Origin: an uncultured Bacilli bacterium
GTDB lineage: Bacteria > Bacillota_I > Bacilli_A > RF39 > UBA660
NCBI GenBank assembly: GCA_947630205.1
Contig: CANRGW010000043.1
Location: forward strand, 1 to 9,594
Reading direction: 5' to 3'
Length of the DNA stretch: 9,594 nt
In this document: in pieces, positions 1 to 6,503 of the stretch
Numbering within the stretch: position 1 is the first letter of the stretch
How the letters are laid out: the number at the start of each line of letters is the position of its first letter
The notes under the pieces: generated by a model
What the model saw: the letters and a program-made list of their open reading frames with translations, nothing else
Told to the model about the DNA's origin: nothing
Databases searched by the model: none
Position numbers and translations under genes: made by a program

Positions 1-582
1 AATAACCGTTGTACCTTCTTTTTTATTTATTTCTTCAAGTAAATCAACTATTTCCATACTCATTGCTGGATCTAAGTTACCAGTTGGTTCATCACATATT
101 AAAAGTTTAGGTTCATTAACAATAGCACGTGCAATCGCAACTCTTTGTTGTTCTCCTCCTGATAAATTATCTGGATAATCTCTTAATTTACTTTTCAAGC
201 CAACCATTTCAATTGCTTTTAAAACCTTCGGACGAATATCTTTTTTTCTAATACCAATTGACTCAAGAGCAAACGCTACATTTTCATAAACATTACATTT
301 AGGAAGTAACCGATAATCTTGAAAAACAATTCCTAACTTTCTTCTTAATTTATATACATTAGAATTTCTTAATTTATTAACCTTTAATCCCCCAATTATT
401 ATTTCTCCTCTAGTTGGTTTTTCTTCTCGATAAAGCATTTTAATTAAGGTACTTTTTCCACTTCCAGAACCACCTATAATAAAGCAAAAATCACCTTTTT
501 CTATCTTTAAATCTAAATTATATATAGCAACAACACCATTTTTGTATTGTTTAGTAACATCATTAAATTTAATGAACTCCAT
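1..582 (-). CDS. ftsE: Cell division ATP-binding protein FtsE, 3' part cut by window edge
   Basis: This is the ABC-type ATPase that partners the membrane protein FtsX at the division site, where the pair activates peptidoglycan hydrolases. My translation gives 194 residues, against about 225-230 for the family, so roughly 35 C-terminal residues including the H-loop lie beyond position 1. Visible motifs are Walker A GGSGSGKST at 37-45, the Q-loop VFQDYRLLP that is characteristic of FtsE, the signature LSGGEQQR, and Walker B leading into DEPTGNLDP, also typical of FtsE. The start is ATG at 582-580; no other Met occurs in the first 45 residues. There is no Shine-Dalgarno in front of it, unlike every other gene in the window. 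ftsX is the expected next gene downstream, but it is outside the window. A generic MacB/LolD-type ATPase is the alternative; the YRLLP and GNLDP motifs favour FtsE. Confidence 0.93.
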   Translation of the reverse strand, partial: MEFIKFNDVTKQYKNGVVAIYNLDLKIEKGDFCFIIGGSGSGKSTLIKMLYREEKPTRGEIIIGGLKVNKLRNSNVYKLRRKLGIVFQDYRLLPKCNVYENVAFALESIGIRKKDIRPKVLKAIEMVGLKSKLRDYPDNLSGGEQQRVAIARAIVNEPKLLICDEPTGNLDPAMSMEIVDLLEEINKKEGTTVI

Positions 583-601
583 TATTTTATGATACAAAAT
601 C

Positions 602-610
602 ATTATAACA
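602..610 (-). promoter_or_regulatory. Extended -10 promoter of ftsE
   Basis: On the minus strand this reads TGTTATAAT, a perfect TATAAT with an extended TGn element. No good -35 is present at 17 bases; AT-rich sequence lies there. Only about 19 bases separate the -10 from the ftsE ATG, so the leader would be about 12 bases. A second TATAAT on the same strand at 638-643 could be an alternative, longer-leader start. Confidence 0.6.
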
Positions 611-660
611 TAAATTTTGACTTTTTTATACATTTTAATTATAGTTCATAAAAACTTTCT

Positions 661-691
661 AAAAAAAAGAATACTAGAAATTCTGTATTCT
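661..691 (-). terminator. Rho-independent terminator of the kinase-gap-membrane protein operon
   Basis: On the minus strand AGAATAC (691-685) pairs with GTATTCT (674-668). An inner AGA/TCT pair and one bulged A give about 10 bp around a 3-base loop. A run of Ts follows at 667-661. The hairpin starts inside the TAG stop codon of the small membrane protein gene, and no further gene precedes the ftsE promoter, so it closes the operon. Confidence 0.85.
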
Positions 692-1175
692 ATTTAATTT
701 CTGGTATACTACCATTATTTATTTGATTAGTTTGCTCTCTTATTGTTTCAGCTACTTGTTCAGAGATAACTGGTTCTTCTACTTCCATAACAATATCTTG
801 ATTTAAAGGTTCAATTGGGGCTACTTGAACAGGTTCTTGTACTTGAACTTCATTTAAATTAGGAGATGTTGGAATATCTTTTAAAGAACCTAAAGCAGGA
901 GGTGTAGGATTATAAGTTGATACCTCTTCTTGAATTTGAACCTCTTGTTTAGGTACTTCTTCTATATTTTTATTTTTATCTTTCTTAGAATTTTTTTCTT
1001 TCTTTTCATTAGCTTTTTCAGTTGTATTCGTGGTTAATTTAAATTCAACTTTTCCATACTTTCCCTTATATAAATACCCTATAATAGCAAACATTAAAGT
1101 TAATCCTATAGTAGCATAAATAAAGTAATAAGAACCACTTATAGTATCACGGAAAAAACTTATAACAATATCCAT
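690..1175 (-). CDS. Small single-pass membrane protein with charged, Pro/Glu-rich tail, unknown function
   Basis: I do not recognise this 161-residue protein. A short N-terminal stretch leads into one strongly hydrophobic segment at about residues 17-37. Then come a basic patch (KGKYGK), a very Lys-rich linker at about 53-72, and a low-complexity acidic tail rich in Pro, Glu, Gln and Val with loose VQVQEP/VQIQEE repeats. The positive charge after the segment suggests an outside N terminus and a cytoplasmic tail. It is the last gene of the kinase-gap operon: its ATG comes one base after the gap TAA, and its ribosome binding site AAAGGAT lies inside the last gap codons, so translation is probably coupled. 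A terminator overlaps its TAG stop. The disordered tail could be a scaffold or docking segment, which is inference. It could also be a lineage-specific protein with no relation to GAPDH function. Confidence 0.8.
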   Translation of the reverse strand: MDIVISFFRDTISGSYYFIYATIGLTLMFAIIGYLYKGKYGKVEFKLTTNTTEKANEKKEKNSKKDKNKNIEEVPKQEVQIQEEVSTYNPTPPALGSLKDIPTSPNLNEVQVQEPVQVAPIEPLNQDIVMEVEEPVISEQVAETIREQTNQINNGSIPEIK

Positions 1176-1176
1176 T

Positions 1177-2184
1177 TTAATCCTTTTGGCTAAAATAATT
1201 AGCAGTTCTTACCATTTGATAAGAATATCCCATTTCATTATCATACCAAGCAATAATTTTTACAAGTTCACCATCTGGAGTATCTAAAACATCAGTTGAC
1301 AATCCGTCAACTACGGCTCCATGATTAGTTCCAATTACATCACTTGAAACAATTGGGTCATAAGTTATGGTTAAAGTTTCATTTTGATTATTTTCAAAAG
1401 TTTTATTTAATTCTTCAACACTTACTTTTTTCTTTAATTTTAATACTAAATCAACAACTGAGCCAGTTGGAACAGGAACTCGCATAGCAATACCATTCAT
1501 TTTTCCTTTTAAACTTGGAATAACTGAACCAATTGCCGAAGCAGCACCGGTTGAAGTTGGCACAATATTAGCAGCACACGCTCTTCCTCTTCTTGCTTCA
1601 ATTCCTTTTTTATGAGCAACATCTAAAGTTACTTGGTCATTAGTATAAGCATGAACTGTTGTCATATATCCCATTTCAATTCCATATTCTTTTTCTAAAA
1701 CATTTAAAACAGGGGCTAAACAGTTAGTTGTACAACTAGCAGCCGAAATAACATCTTCATCTCCTGTTAAAATTTCATTGTTAACATTATAAACTATTGT
1801 CTTAACGTCTCCTTTACATGGAGCAGATACAATAACATGACGGGCACCGGCTGTAACATGTGCTAAAGCCTTTTCATAACTTGTAAAATGTCCCGTGCAT
1901 TCAAATACTAAATCAACTCCTAATTCTTTCCATGGTAATAAACTAGGGTCTTTTTCAGCATAAACTCTTATTTTTTTAGAGCCAACTATAATATTTTCTT
2001 CATCATAACTTATTTCATCAACTCTATAATTACGATGATTAGTATCATATTTTAACAAATAAGCAAGTTGTTTTGGGTCAGTTAAGTCATTGATGGCAAC
2101 TACTTCCAAATTACTATACTCCTCATTCATTATTCGATAAACTAATCTTCCAATTCTTCCAAATCCATTAATTGCTACTTTCAT
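1177..2184 (-). CDS. gap: Glyceraldehyde-3-phosphate dehydrogenase, type I
   Basis: This enzyme oxidises and phosphorylates glyceraldehyde 3-phosphate to 1,3-bisphosphoglycerate in cytoplasmic glycolysis. At 335 residues it is full length. The Rossmann motif GFGRIGR is at 7-13, with Asp33 in INDL placed to bind the NAD ribose hydroxyls. The catalytic motif SAASCTTNCLAP carries Cys151, and the general base is His178 in VHAYTNDQ. The C-terminal WYDNEMGYSYQ motif is intact. The S-loop reads HKKG..ARRGRA, about three residues longer than in the Bacillus enzyme, and the usual Leu-Pro pair before the His is Val-Ala. That pair influences NAD/NADP choice in the family, but Asp33 still points to NAD. 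A GAAAGGA ribosome binding site precedes the ATG. The gene lies 18 bases after the kinase gene and one base before the small membrane protein gene. No cggR, pgk or tpi is adjacent. Confidence 0.97.
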   Translation of the reverse strand: MKVAINGFGRIGRLVYRIMNEEYSNLEVVAINDLTDPKQLAYLLKYDTNHRNYRVDEISYDEENIIVGSKKIRVYAEKDPSLLPWKELGVDLVFECTGHFTSYEKALAHVTAGARHVIVSAPCKGDVKTIVYNVNNEILTGDEDVISAASCTTNCLAPVLNVLEKEYGIEMGYMTTVHAYTNDQVTLDVAHKKGIEARRGRACAANIVPTSTGAASAIGSVIPSLKGKMNGIAMRVPVPTGSVVDLVLKLKKKVSVEELNKTFENNQNETLTITYDPIVSSDVIGTNHGAVVDGLSTDVLDTPDGELVKIIAWYDNEMGYSYQMVRTANYFSQKD

Positions 2185-2202
2185 TTTTTATCATTCCTTT
2201 CT

Positions 2203-3858
2203 TTATTTAAAATAACTTCCTCCAATAAATTCTCTTAAAATTGAGTCATTTGGTACCTCATCACTTGGAACAGGTAAGAAAATATCAAGAAGTCTAATAA
2301 GCCGTTTAGCATCTTCATAATAAAGACTATCTCGAGATATGGTATATAAAAGTGGTAAAGCATATACTTTCAAAACAGGAAATTCATAAACTAAACCTGT
2401 ATTTAAAGTAAAATCAGCCTCATCTTGGTATGGAAAAATATATTTTTCTTCACCATCTCGAACATTATCCCACATTTCAAGGGTCTCAATAGGTGCATAT
2501 CCTCTTGTATAATAATCCCTTATTAATCTTCTAATTAAACGATTATCAGTTGTTGAAATACGATTATCTTTATCAATATTAATTTCTGTTAAAGCCGATA
2601 AATAAATTTTCATTTTCTTACTAGGTTCAATATTAGCTAAAATACTAGGATTAAGACAATGAATTCCTTCTATTAACAAAATATCATTTTTTAAAAGAAC
2701 AGTTTTATTCTCTTTTTGATATTCCTTTTTACCAGTTATAAAATTAAATTCTGGAAGAATAACCTCTTCACCTTTTAATAACTTATCTAAAGTTCCATTA
2801 AATAATCCTAAATCAACAGCCTCTAAACATTCAAAATCATATTCTCCATTAGCCTTTTTTGGGGTATCAGCCCTTTCAACAAAGAAATTATCCATTGATA
2901 ACATTTTCGGATTTAAACCAAAACTTCTTAAATACATTGAAAGTTTTCTCGTTGTTGTTGTTTTACCACTAGAAGATGGTCCAGCAATTAAAACAATTTT
3001 TATTTTTTTATCACTGGCAATCTTTTTAGCTAAATTAAGTAAACGATTACTATATAATGTTTCTGTTACTTTAATTAAATCCCCTACTGTTCCACCTGTA
3101 ATAATATTATTCAAATCAACTGATGTTTCTAAATTCATAAGACGGCACATATCTTTAGAGTCCCTAAATACTTCAAATAATTTAGCATGATGTTTATATC
3201 TTGGAATTTCTCCATTACTATAAATAGTCGGAAATCTTAAAATAAAACCATCTTCATTTAAATAAGTTAATTTAAATTCATTTAAACAAGAAGTTTCACT
3301 AGGCATTAAACTGAACATATAATTATAACTATTACCCATTCTATATAAATTAACATAAGTATTAGTCATATATTCCAAAAGTCCAGCCTTTTTAACATCT
3401 CCTATTTCATTAAAATAAGAAATAGCATCTTCTCTTAAAATAGTAACCTTATGAATTTTTAAATTATCTTTAACAGTCTCATTCATCTTATTTTCAAGAT
3501 CATAAACCATTTCTCTTGTTAAATCACAAGTTGCTTCGATATATAATCCTTTATCTGCTGAATGTCTTGTTAACAAATAACCTTTATTTTTAAATAATTC
3601 TTGAAAACAATAATTAGTAAGATATACTAAACCATTTAAATAAACTCGATTAGCAAAAGCATCTGTTAAATCATAAAATTCAATATGACAAGGTTTAGTT
3701 ATAGCATCATTTAATTCATGATACTCTCCATCAACTTTAGCAATAATAATCTTATGCATAAATAACTCATCATACATTTTACTAAGTTCAAGTAAAGTTA
3801 TACCTTTCTTAACAATTGTTTCTTTTTCATCAACCCAACATTTTATACTTTCTAACAT
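2203..3858 (-). CDS. Multidomain nucleoside (uridine-type) kinase with TGS and ThrRS-like domains
   Basis: Predicted 551-residue cytoplasmic ATP-dependent kinase of the phosphoribulokinase/uridine kinase superfamily. The N-terminal ~60 residues resemble a TGS domain. Residues ~60-240 resemble the second additional domain of threonyl-tRNA synthetase. The C-terminal ~270 residues form the P-loop kinase: Walker A GPSSSGKTT at 293-301, SMDNFF at about 321-326, LIEGIHCLN in the Walker B region, and the arginine-rich RRLIRDY lid. It ends in the family-typical REFIGG. I place the start at ATG 3858-3856 because GGAGGA ends three bases upstream. An ATG 12 codons earlier (3894) lies upstream of the predicted -10, so it should not be transcribed. 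This architecture is usually annotated uridine or nucleoside kinase; the true substrate is uncertain. First gene of the gap operon. Confidence 0.88.
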   Translation of the reverse strand: MLESIKCWVDEKETIVKKGITLLELSKMYDELFMHKIIIAKVDGEYHELNDAITKPCHIEFYDLTDAFANRVYLNGLVYLTNYCFQELFKNKGYLLTRHSADKGLYIEATCDLTREMVYDLENKMNETVKDNLKIHKVTILREDAISYFNEIGDVKKAGLLEYMTNTYVNLYRMGNSYNYMFSLMPSETSCLNEFKLTYLNEDGFILRFPTIYSNGEIPRYKHHAKLFEVFRDSKDMCRLMNLETSVDLNNIITGGTVGDLIKVTETLYSNRLLNLAKKIASDKKIKIVLIAGPSSSGKTTTTRKLSMYLRSFGLNPKMLSMDNFFVERADTPKKANGEYDFECLEAVDLGLFNGTLDKLLKGEEVILPEFNFITGKKEYQKENKTVLLKNDILLIEGIHCLNPSILANIEPSKKMKIYLSALTEINIDKDNRISTTDNRLIRRLIRDYYTRGYAPIETLEMWDNVRDGEEKYIFPYQDEADFTLNTGLVYEFPVLKVYALPLLYTISRDSLYYEDAKRLIRLLDIFLPVPSDEVPNDSILREFIGGSYFK

Positions 3859-3879
3859 AAATCCTCCGACTATAGTTAT

Positions 3880-3888
3880 AGTATAGCA
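3880..3888 (-). promoter_or_regulatory. Extended -10 promoter of the kinase-gap operon
   Basis: On the minus strand this reads TGCTATACT, an extended -10, with no convincing -35. Transcription would start around 3868-3873, giving a leader of about 15 bases that carries the GGAGGA ribosome binding site at 3867-3862. The -10 overlaps a short run of CTATA repeats. This placement rules out the longer start of the kinase gene. Confidence 0.65.
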
Positions 3889-3928
3889 CACCATTTTTAA
3901 AAAAAATAGTAAATTTGACTTTTTTTCT

Positions 3929-3957
3929 TTAACTTTACGTGAATATTTTTGTATAAA
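3929..3957 (+). promoter_or_regulatory. Promoter of clpP
   Basis: TTAACT (3929-3934) and TATAAA (3952-3957) are 17 bases apart, giving a leader of about 30 bases that ends in the AGGTGA ribosome binding site. Upstream, TTTGACT (3914-3920) and TTTAACT (3928-3934) form an imperfect direct repeat. The first matches a CtsR half-site on the opposite strand, but the 14-base period does not match the normal 10-base CtsR spacing. Confidence 0.5.
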
Positions 3958-3994
3958 TTTTCTTTAAGTACATAAATTAACAATAGGTGATAAT

Positions 3995-4576
3995 ATGAGT
4001 TTAGTTCCAGTAATTGTTGATAAAGAAGCAAATGGTGAACGTAGTTATGATATTTTTTCTAGGTTATTAAAAGATAGAATTATCTTATTAAGTGGCGAAA
4101 TTGACGATAATCTTTCTAATATTATTGTATCTGAACTTTTATATTTAGACTCAATAAATCATGATGATATTAGTTTATATATTAATTCTCCAGGAGGTTC
4201 TATAACTTCTGGGATGGCCATTATGGATACAATGAATTTTATTAAAAGTGATGTATCAACTATTTGTATAGGAATGTCAGCATCAATGGGGGCTTTTCTA
4301 CTTTCTTGTGGAAAAAAAGGTAAACGTTATATTTTACCAAATGCTGAGGTGATGATACATCAACCATTAGGGGGAGTTCAAGGTCAAGCAACCGAAATAA
4401 AAATAGTGGCTGAAAGAATTTTAAAATTAAAAGAAAAACTAAATACAATTCTTTCTAAAAATACCGGTAAACCTTTAAAAGAAATTGAAAAAGATACGGA
4501 AAGAGATTATTTCTTAACAAGCGAAGAAGCCCTTGATTATGGTATTGTTGATAAAATTTTAAAAGAAAGAGACTAA
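3995..4576 (+). CDS. clpP: ATP-dependent Clp protease proteolytic subunit
   Basis: This cytoplasmic serine protease forms a double heptameric barrel that degrades proteins unfolded by Clp ATPases (ClpX, ClpC or others). At 193 residues the length is normal. The catalytic triad is complete: Ser97 in GMSASMGA, His122 in MIHQP and Asp171 in DTERD. The oxyanion-hole motif SPGGSITSG is at 65-73. The N terminus (MSLVPV then GERSYDIFSRLLKDRII) matches the axial-loop and ATPase-docking region of the family. The start is fixed by AGGTGA just upstream. It is a single-gene unit, divergent from the kinase-gap operon and convergent with the 403-residue gene, with a long hairpin directly after its stop. 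Confidence 0.97.
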   Translation: MSLVPVIVDKEANGERSYDIFSRLLKDRIILLSGEIDDNLSNIIVSELLYLDSINHDDISLYINSPGGSITSGMAIMDTMNFIKSDVSTICIGMSASMGAFLLSCGKKGKRYILPNAEVMIHQPLGGVQGQATEIKIVAERILKLKEKLNTILSKNTGKPLKEIEKDTERDYFLTSEEALDYGIVDKILKERD

Positions 4577-4645
4577 AAAAGACACTCTGAACTGAACATG
4601 TTTATTGAAAATAAGTAACAAGGTTCATATCAAGATTGTCTTTTT
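4576..4645. terminator. Two-way terminator hairpin between clpP and the 403-residue gene
   Basis: AAAAAGACA (4576-4584) pairs perfectly with TGTCTTTTT (4637-4645). Inside, TCT/AGA, GAAC/GTTC, TGTT/AACA and TATT/AATA continue the helix with small bulges to a GAA loop at 4607-4609, so about 24 bp of the 70 bases pair. A-runs on the left arm and T-runs on the right give a U-tract in either direction, which suits convergent genes. The hairpin begins in the clpP stop codon and ends just before the TAA of the opposing gene. Confidence 0.6.
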
Positions 4646-4647
4646 CT

Positions 4648-5859
4648 TTAACGCTTAATACCAAAAGTTTTTCTTTTCTCTCTTATATCAGAAAATACAT
4701 TTTCGAAAAATAAATTTTGAACTTCTTCTTGAGATAAAACTTTTATATCTTGAAAATTATATAAAACATAATAAGTTCCATATAATAAATCTCCTAAAAT
4801 AATTAAAGCACTAAAACCATAAGGTGAAGTTTCATCTTTAATAAATTCATTAGTAAAAACGGAAAGTTGGCTACTAAATTTATACCTAGCAAGTAAATGG
4901 GCTAAAAAACACATTTTTTCCATAACTTCTAAATTTTTCTCTTTAACTTTCGAAATAGCTAAATCAACAAGAATTAAACCCTCTTTAATAGCACTTGGTA
5001 AATCAATAGAACAATCTATTTTATTAGAAGGTAACATTCCATCATAATAATTTATTTTACTTTCTTGATAATAAAAACTAAGTAATGTTTTAAATCTATC
5101 TCTAGTAGCCATATTTTTATTTAAACAAGTTAAACCAATAAGAGTCGTACCAATTTTAGCATTTGTTAAATCATCATGAAAAACAGTATCAACAGGTTCA
5201 ATTTTAATTAAGTATTCATCAAATCGCATTTTGATATATGTATGTAATCCATAAGTATTTCCATTACAAAGTTCATAATTAAAACCTAATTTTTCTAAGT
5301 AATAAGCAAGAATTAAAATTACTTCATAACACACTATTTTATCCTGAAAAGTAATTTGTTCTATATAATTAATATCCGAATGTCTAGAAAGTGCAGCATT
5401 TTCTTCTATATAATATTTTTCATCATAAGAAAATCTTTCACATACTTCTTTATAAACTAAACAAAATTTTTGAAAAGGACTATTTCCTTTTTCCATTACT
5501 AAATCTAATTCTTTTTCTAATTCATGATTAATTTTATATTGTCCTATATAAGGGTTAATTGTCTCTTGATGTTTATTTATTGCTTCACAGTCAACAACTT
5601 GCATTTGTTCTAACTTAAAAAGACGATTTTTAGAAGTTAAAGAAAGTTCTTCTTTTAATTCTTCATGCTCATTGAAAAAACTTAAAAGAGCATAAATAAA
5701 TTCGGGAAGTGGTATATTTTCATAACTAATTCCTAAAGAAAACATTTCATACATTTCTTCAGATAAATTTAAAAATTTAAAAAAAGTTGCAATTTTAATT
5801 TCTCTTAAATTACCTTCTATATTTATTTTATAAATTTCTTCATCAATTTTCTTTTCCAT
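4648..5859 (-). CDS. Uncharacterised cytoplasmic protein with a transglutaminase-like core
   Basis: I do not recognise a named family for this 403-residue protein. It has no signal peptide or clear membrane segment. Residues 128-235 follow the layout of a transglutaminase-like fold: a helix with YKEVCERFSYDEKY, then KIVCYEVILILAYYLEKLG with candidate nucleophile Cys177 at the start of the core helix. His206 follows in GLHTYIKM, and then the strand EYLIKIEPVD, where Glu221 sits at the usual catalytic Asp position and Asp224 is three residues on. Flanking regions (1-110 and 280-403) look helical. It could act as a cysteine protease, amidase or transglutaminase, or be an inactive fold; nothing here decides which. 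GAGGA precedes the ATG and fixes the start. The gene is a single unit, divergent from carD and convergent with clpP. Confidence 0.8.
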   Translation of the reverse strand: MEKKIDEEIYKINIEGNLREIKIATFFKFLNLSEEMYEMFSLGISYENIPLPEFIYALLSFFNEHEELKEELSLTSKNRLFKLEQMQVVDCEAINKHQETINPYIGQYKINHELEKELDLVMEKGNSPFQKFCLVYKEVCERFSYDEKYYIEENAALSRHSDINYIEQITFQDKIVCYEVILILAYYLEKLGFNYELCNGNTYGLHTYIKMRFDEYLIKIEPVDTVFHDDLTNAKIGTTLIGLTCLNKNMATRDRFKTLLSFYYQESKINYYDGMLPSNKIDCSIDLPSAIKEGLILVDLAISKVKEKNLEVMEKMCFLAHLLARYKFSSQLSVFTNEFIKDETSPYGFSALIILGDLLYGTYYVLYNFQDIKVLSQEEVQNLFFENVFSDIREKRKTFGIKR

Positions 5860-5872
5860 AATAAATCCTCGG

Positions 5873-5887
5873 TGCTATATAATAGCA
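5873..5887 (-). promoter_or_regulatory. Extended -10 promoter of the 403-residue gene, within a palindrome
   Basis: On the minus strand TGCTATTAT is an extended -10 with no recognisable -35 at 17 bases. It lies inside a perfect inverted repeat, TGCTAT and ATAGCA separated by three bases. The leader would be about 15 bases and holds the GAGGA ribosome binding site. The palindrome could bind a regulator, or may simply reflect the -10 sequence. Confidence 0.55.
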
Positions 5888-5947
5888 TAAAATAAACGAA
5901 AAAGAAAGAATATTTCAAATTTTAAACTTACATTTTAGAAGAAAAAA

Positions 5948-5956
5948 TGGTATAAT
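5948..5956 (+). promoter_or_regulatory. Extended -10 promoter of the carD operon
   Basis: TGGTATAAT is a consensus extended -10. CTTACA at 5927-5932, 18 bases upstream, is a weak -35. Transcription should start near 5962-5964, leaving a leader of about 50 bases. An in-frame ATG at 5961 therefore falls at or before the transcript start and is unlikely to be used. Confidence 0.7.
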
Positions 5957-5975
5957 ATCTATGAAATCAAAGGTT

Positions 5976-5994
5976 ATAATCTATATTAGATTAT
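5976..5994 (+). promoter_or_regulatory. Hairpin in the carD leader
   Basis: ATAATCTA (5976-5983) and TAGATTAT (5987-5994) form a perfect 8-bp stem with a three-base loop, six bases before the AGGAGG ribosome binding site. The 10-mer AGGTTATAAT at 5971-5980 recurs at 6004-6013, where it spans the end of the ribosome binding site and the start codon. The element could be an operator or an RNA control structure of carD translation. Confidence 0.4.
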
Positions 5995-6011
5995 CTAAAA
6001 AGGAGGTTATA

Positions 6012-6503
6012 ATGTATAAAGTTGGAGATTATGTTATATATTTAAAAGATGTATGTCAAATATCAGCAATTAAAGAAAAATATATGAATGATACTGATTA
6101 TTATATTTTAGTACCACTTAATGATAATTCTTTAAAACTTAATGTACCTGTAAATTGTAAATCTTTAAGAAATTTAATTACCAAAGAAGAAGTAAATTCC
6201 CTTATTGATAATATGGTTAATATTGAAGTCTTACCTAACAATGATAAAACTTTAGAAGCTGAATATAAAAGATTACTTCAAAATGGAAGTCATGAAGATT
6301 TAGTTAAAATTATTAAAACAACTTATTTAAGAAATAAAGAAAGAATAGATAATAAAAGAAAAATAAGTGATAAGGATAAAACATATTTTGAAATAGCAGA
6401 AAAATATTTATATACAGAAATCTCAGTTGTTCTTGATTTAACATTTGATGAAACCAAGAATTATATTATTAATAAACTTGCTGGAGTTTTAGAAAATGAA
6501 TAA
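6012..6503 (+). CDS. CarD/CdnL-family RNA polymerase-binding transcription regulator
   Basis: Proteins of this family bind the RNA polymerase beta subunit with an N-terminal RID (Tudor-like) domain and stabilise the open promoter complex. The predicted protein is 163 residues, the normal length. The RID domain is residues 1-60: MYKVGDYVIY, a segment like the family's KI..I-E-YY.L.L.D.S beta strands, and NVPV followed by LRNLITKEE at about 52-60, the family's LR.LIsKEE boundary. The rest is helical. The Gly-rich turn of many CarD proteins is replaced by KDVCQ, and the conserved Trp of the helical domain in mycobacterial CarD is not evident. I chose ATG 6012 because AGGAGG ends five bases upstream; the ATG at 5961 lies at the predicted transcription start. 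The 3' end overlaps the alpha-CTD-like gene by 8 bases. Confidence 0.82.
   Translation: MYKVGDYVIYLKDVCQISAIKEKYMNDTDYYILVPLNDNSLKLNVPVNCKSLRNLITKEEVNSLIDNMVNIEVLPNNDKTLEAEYKRLLQNGSHEDLVKIIKTTYLRNKERIDNKRKISDKDKTYFEIAEKYLYTEISVVLDLTFDETKNYIINKLAGVLENE

Noticed and set aside
3859..3894. Longer N terminus for the nucleoside kinase (start at 3894)
   Set aside because: The extra codons overlap the extended -10 and lie upstream of the likely transcription start; the ATG at 3858 has a GGAGGA site.
4260..4448. Minus-strand open frame of 62 codons inside clpP
   Set aside because: It is antisense to a strongly conserved clpP, has no ribosome binding site of note and no recognisable content.
5961..6011. 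Longer N terminus for the CarD protein (start at 5961)
   Set aside because: The ATG begins five bases after the TATAAT box, at or before the transcript start, while the ATG at 6012 has a perfect AGGAGG site and gives the family-typical N terminus.
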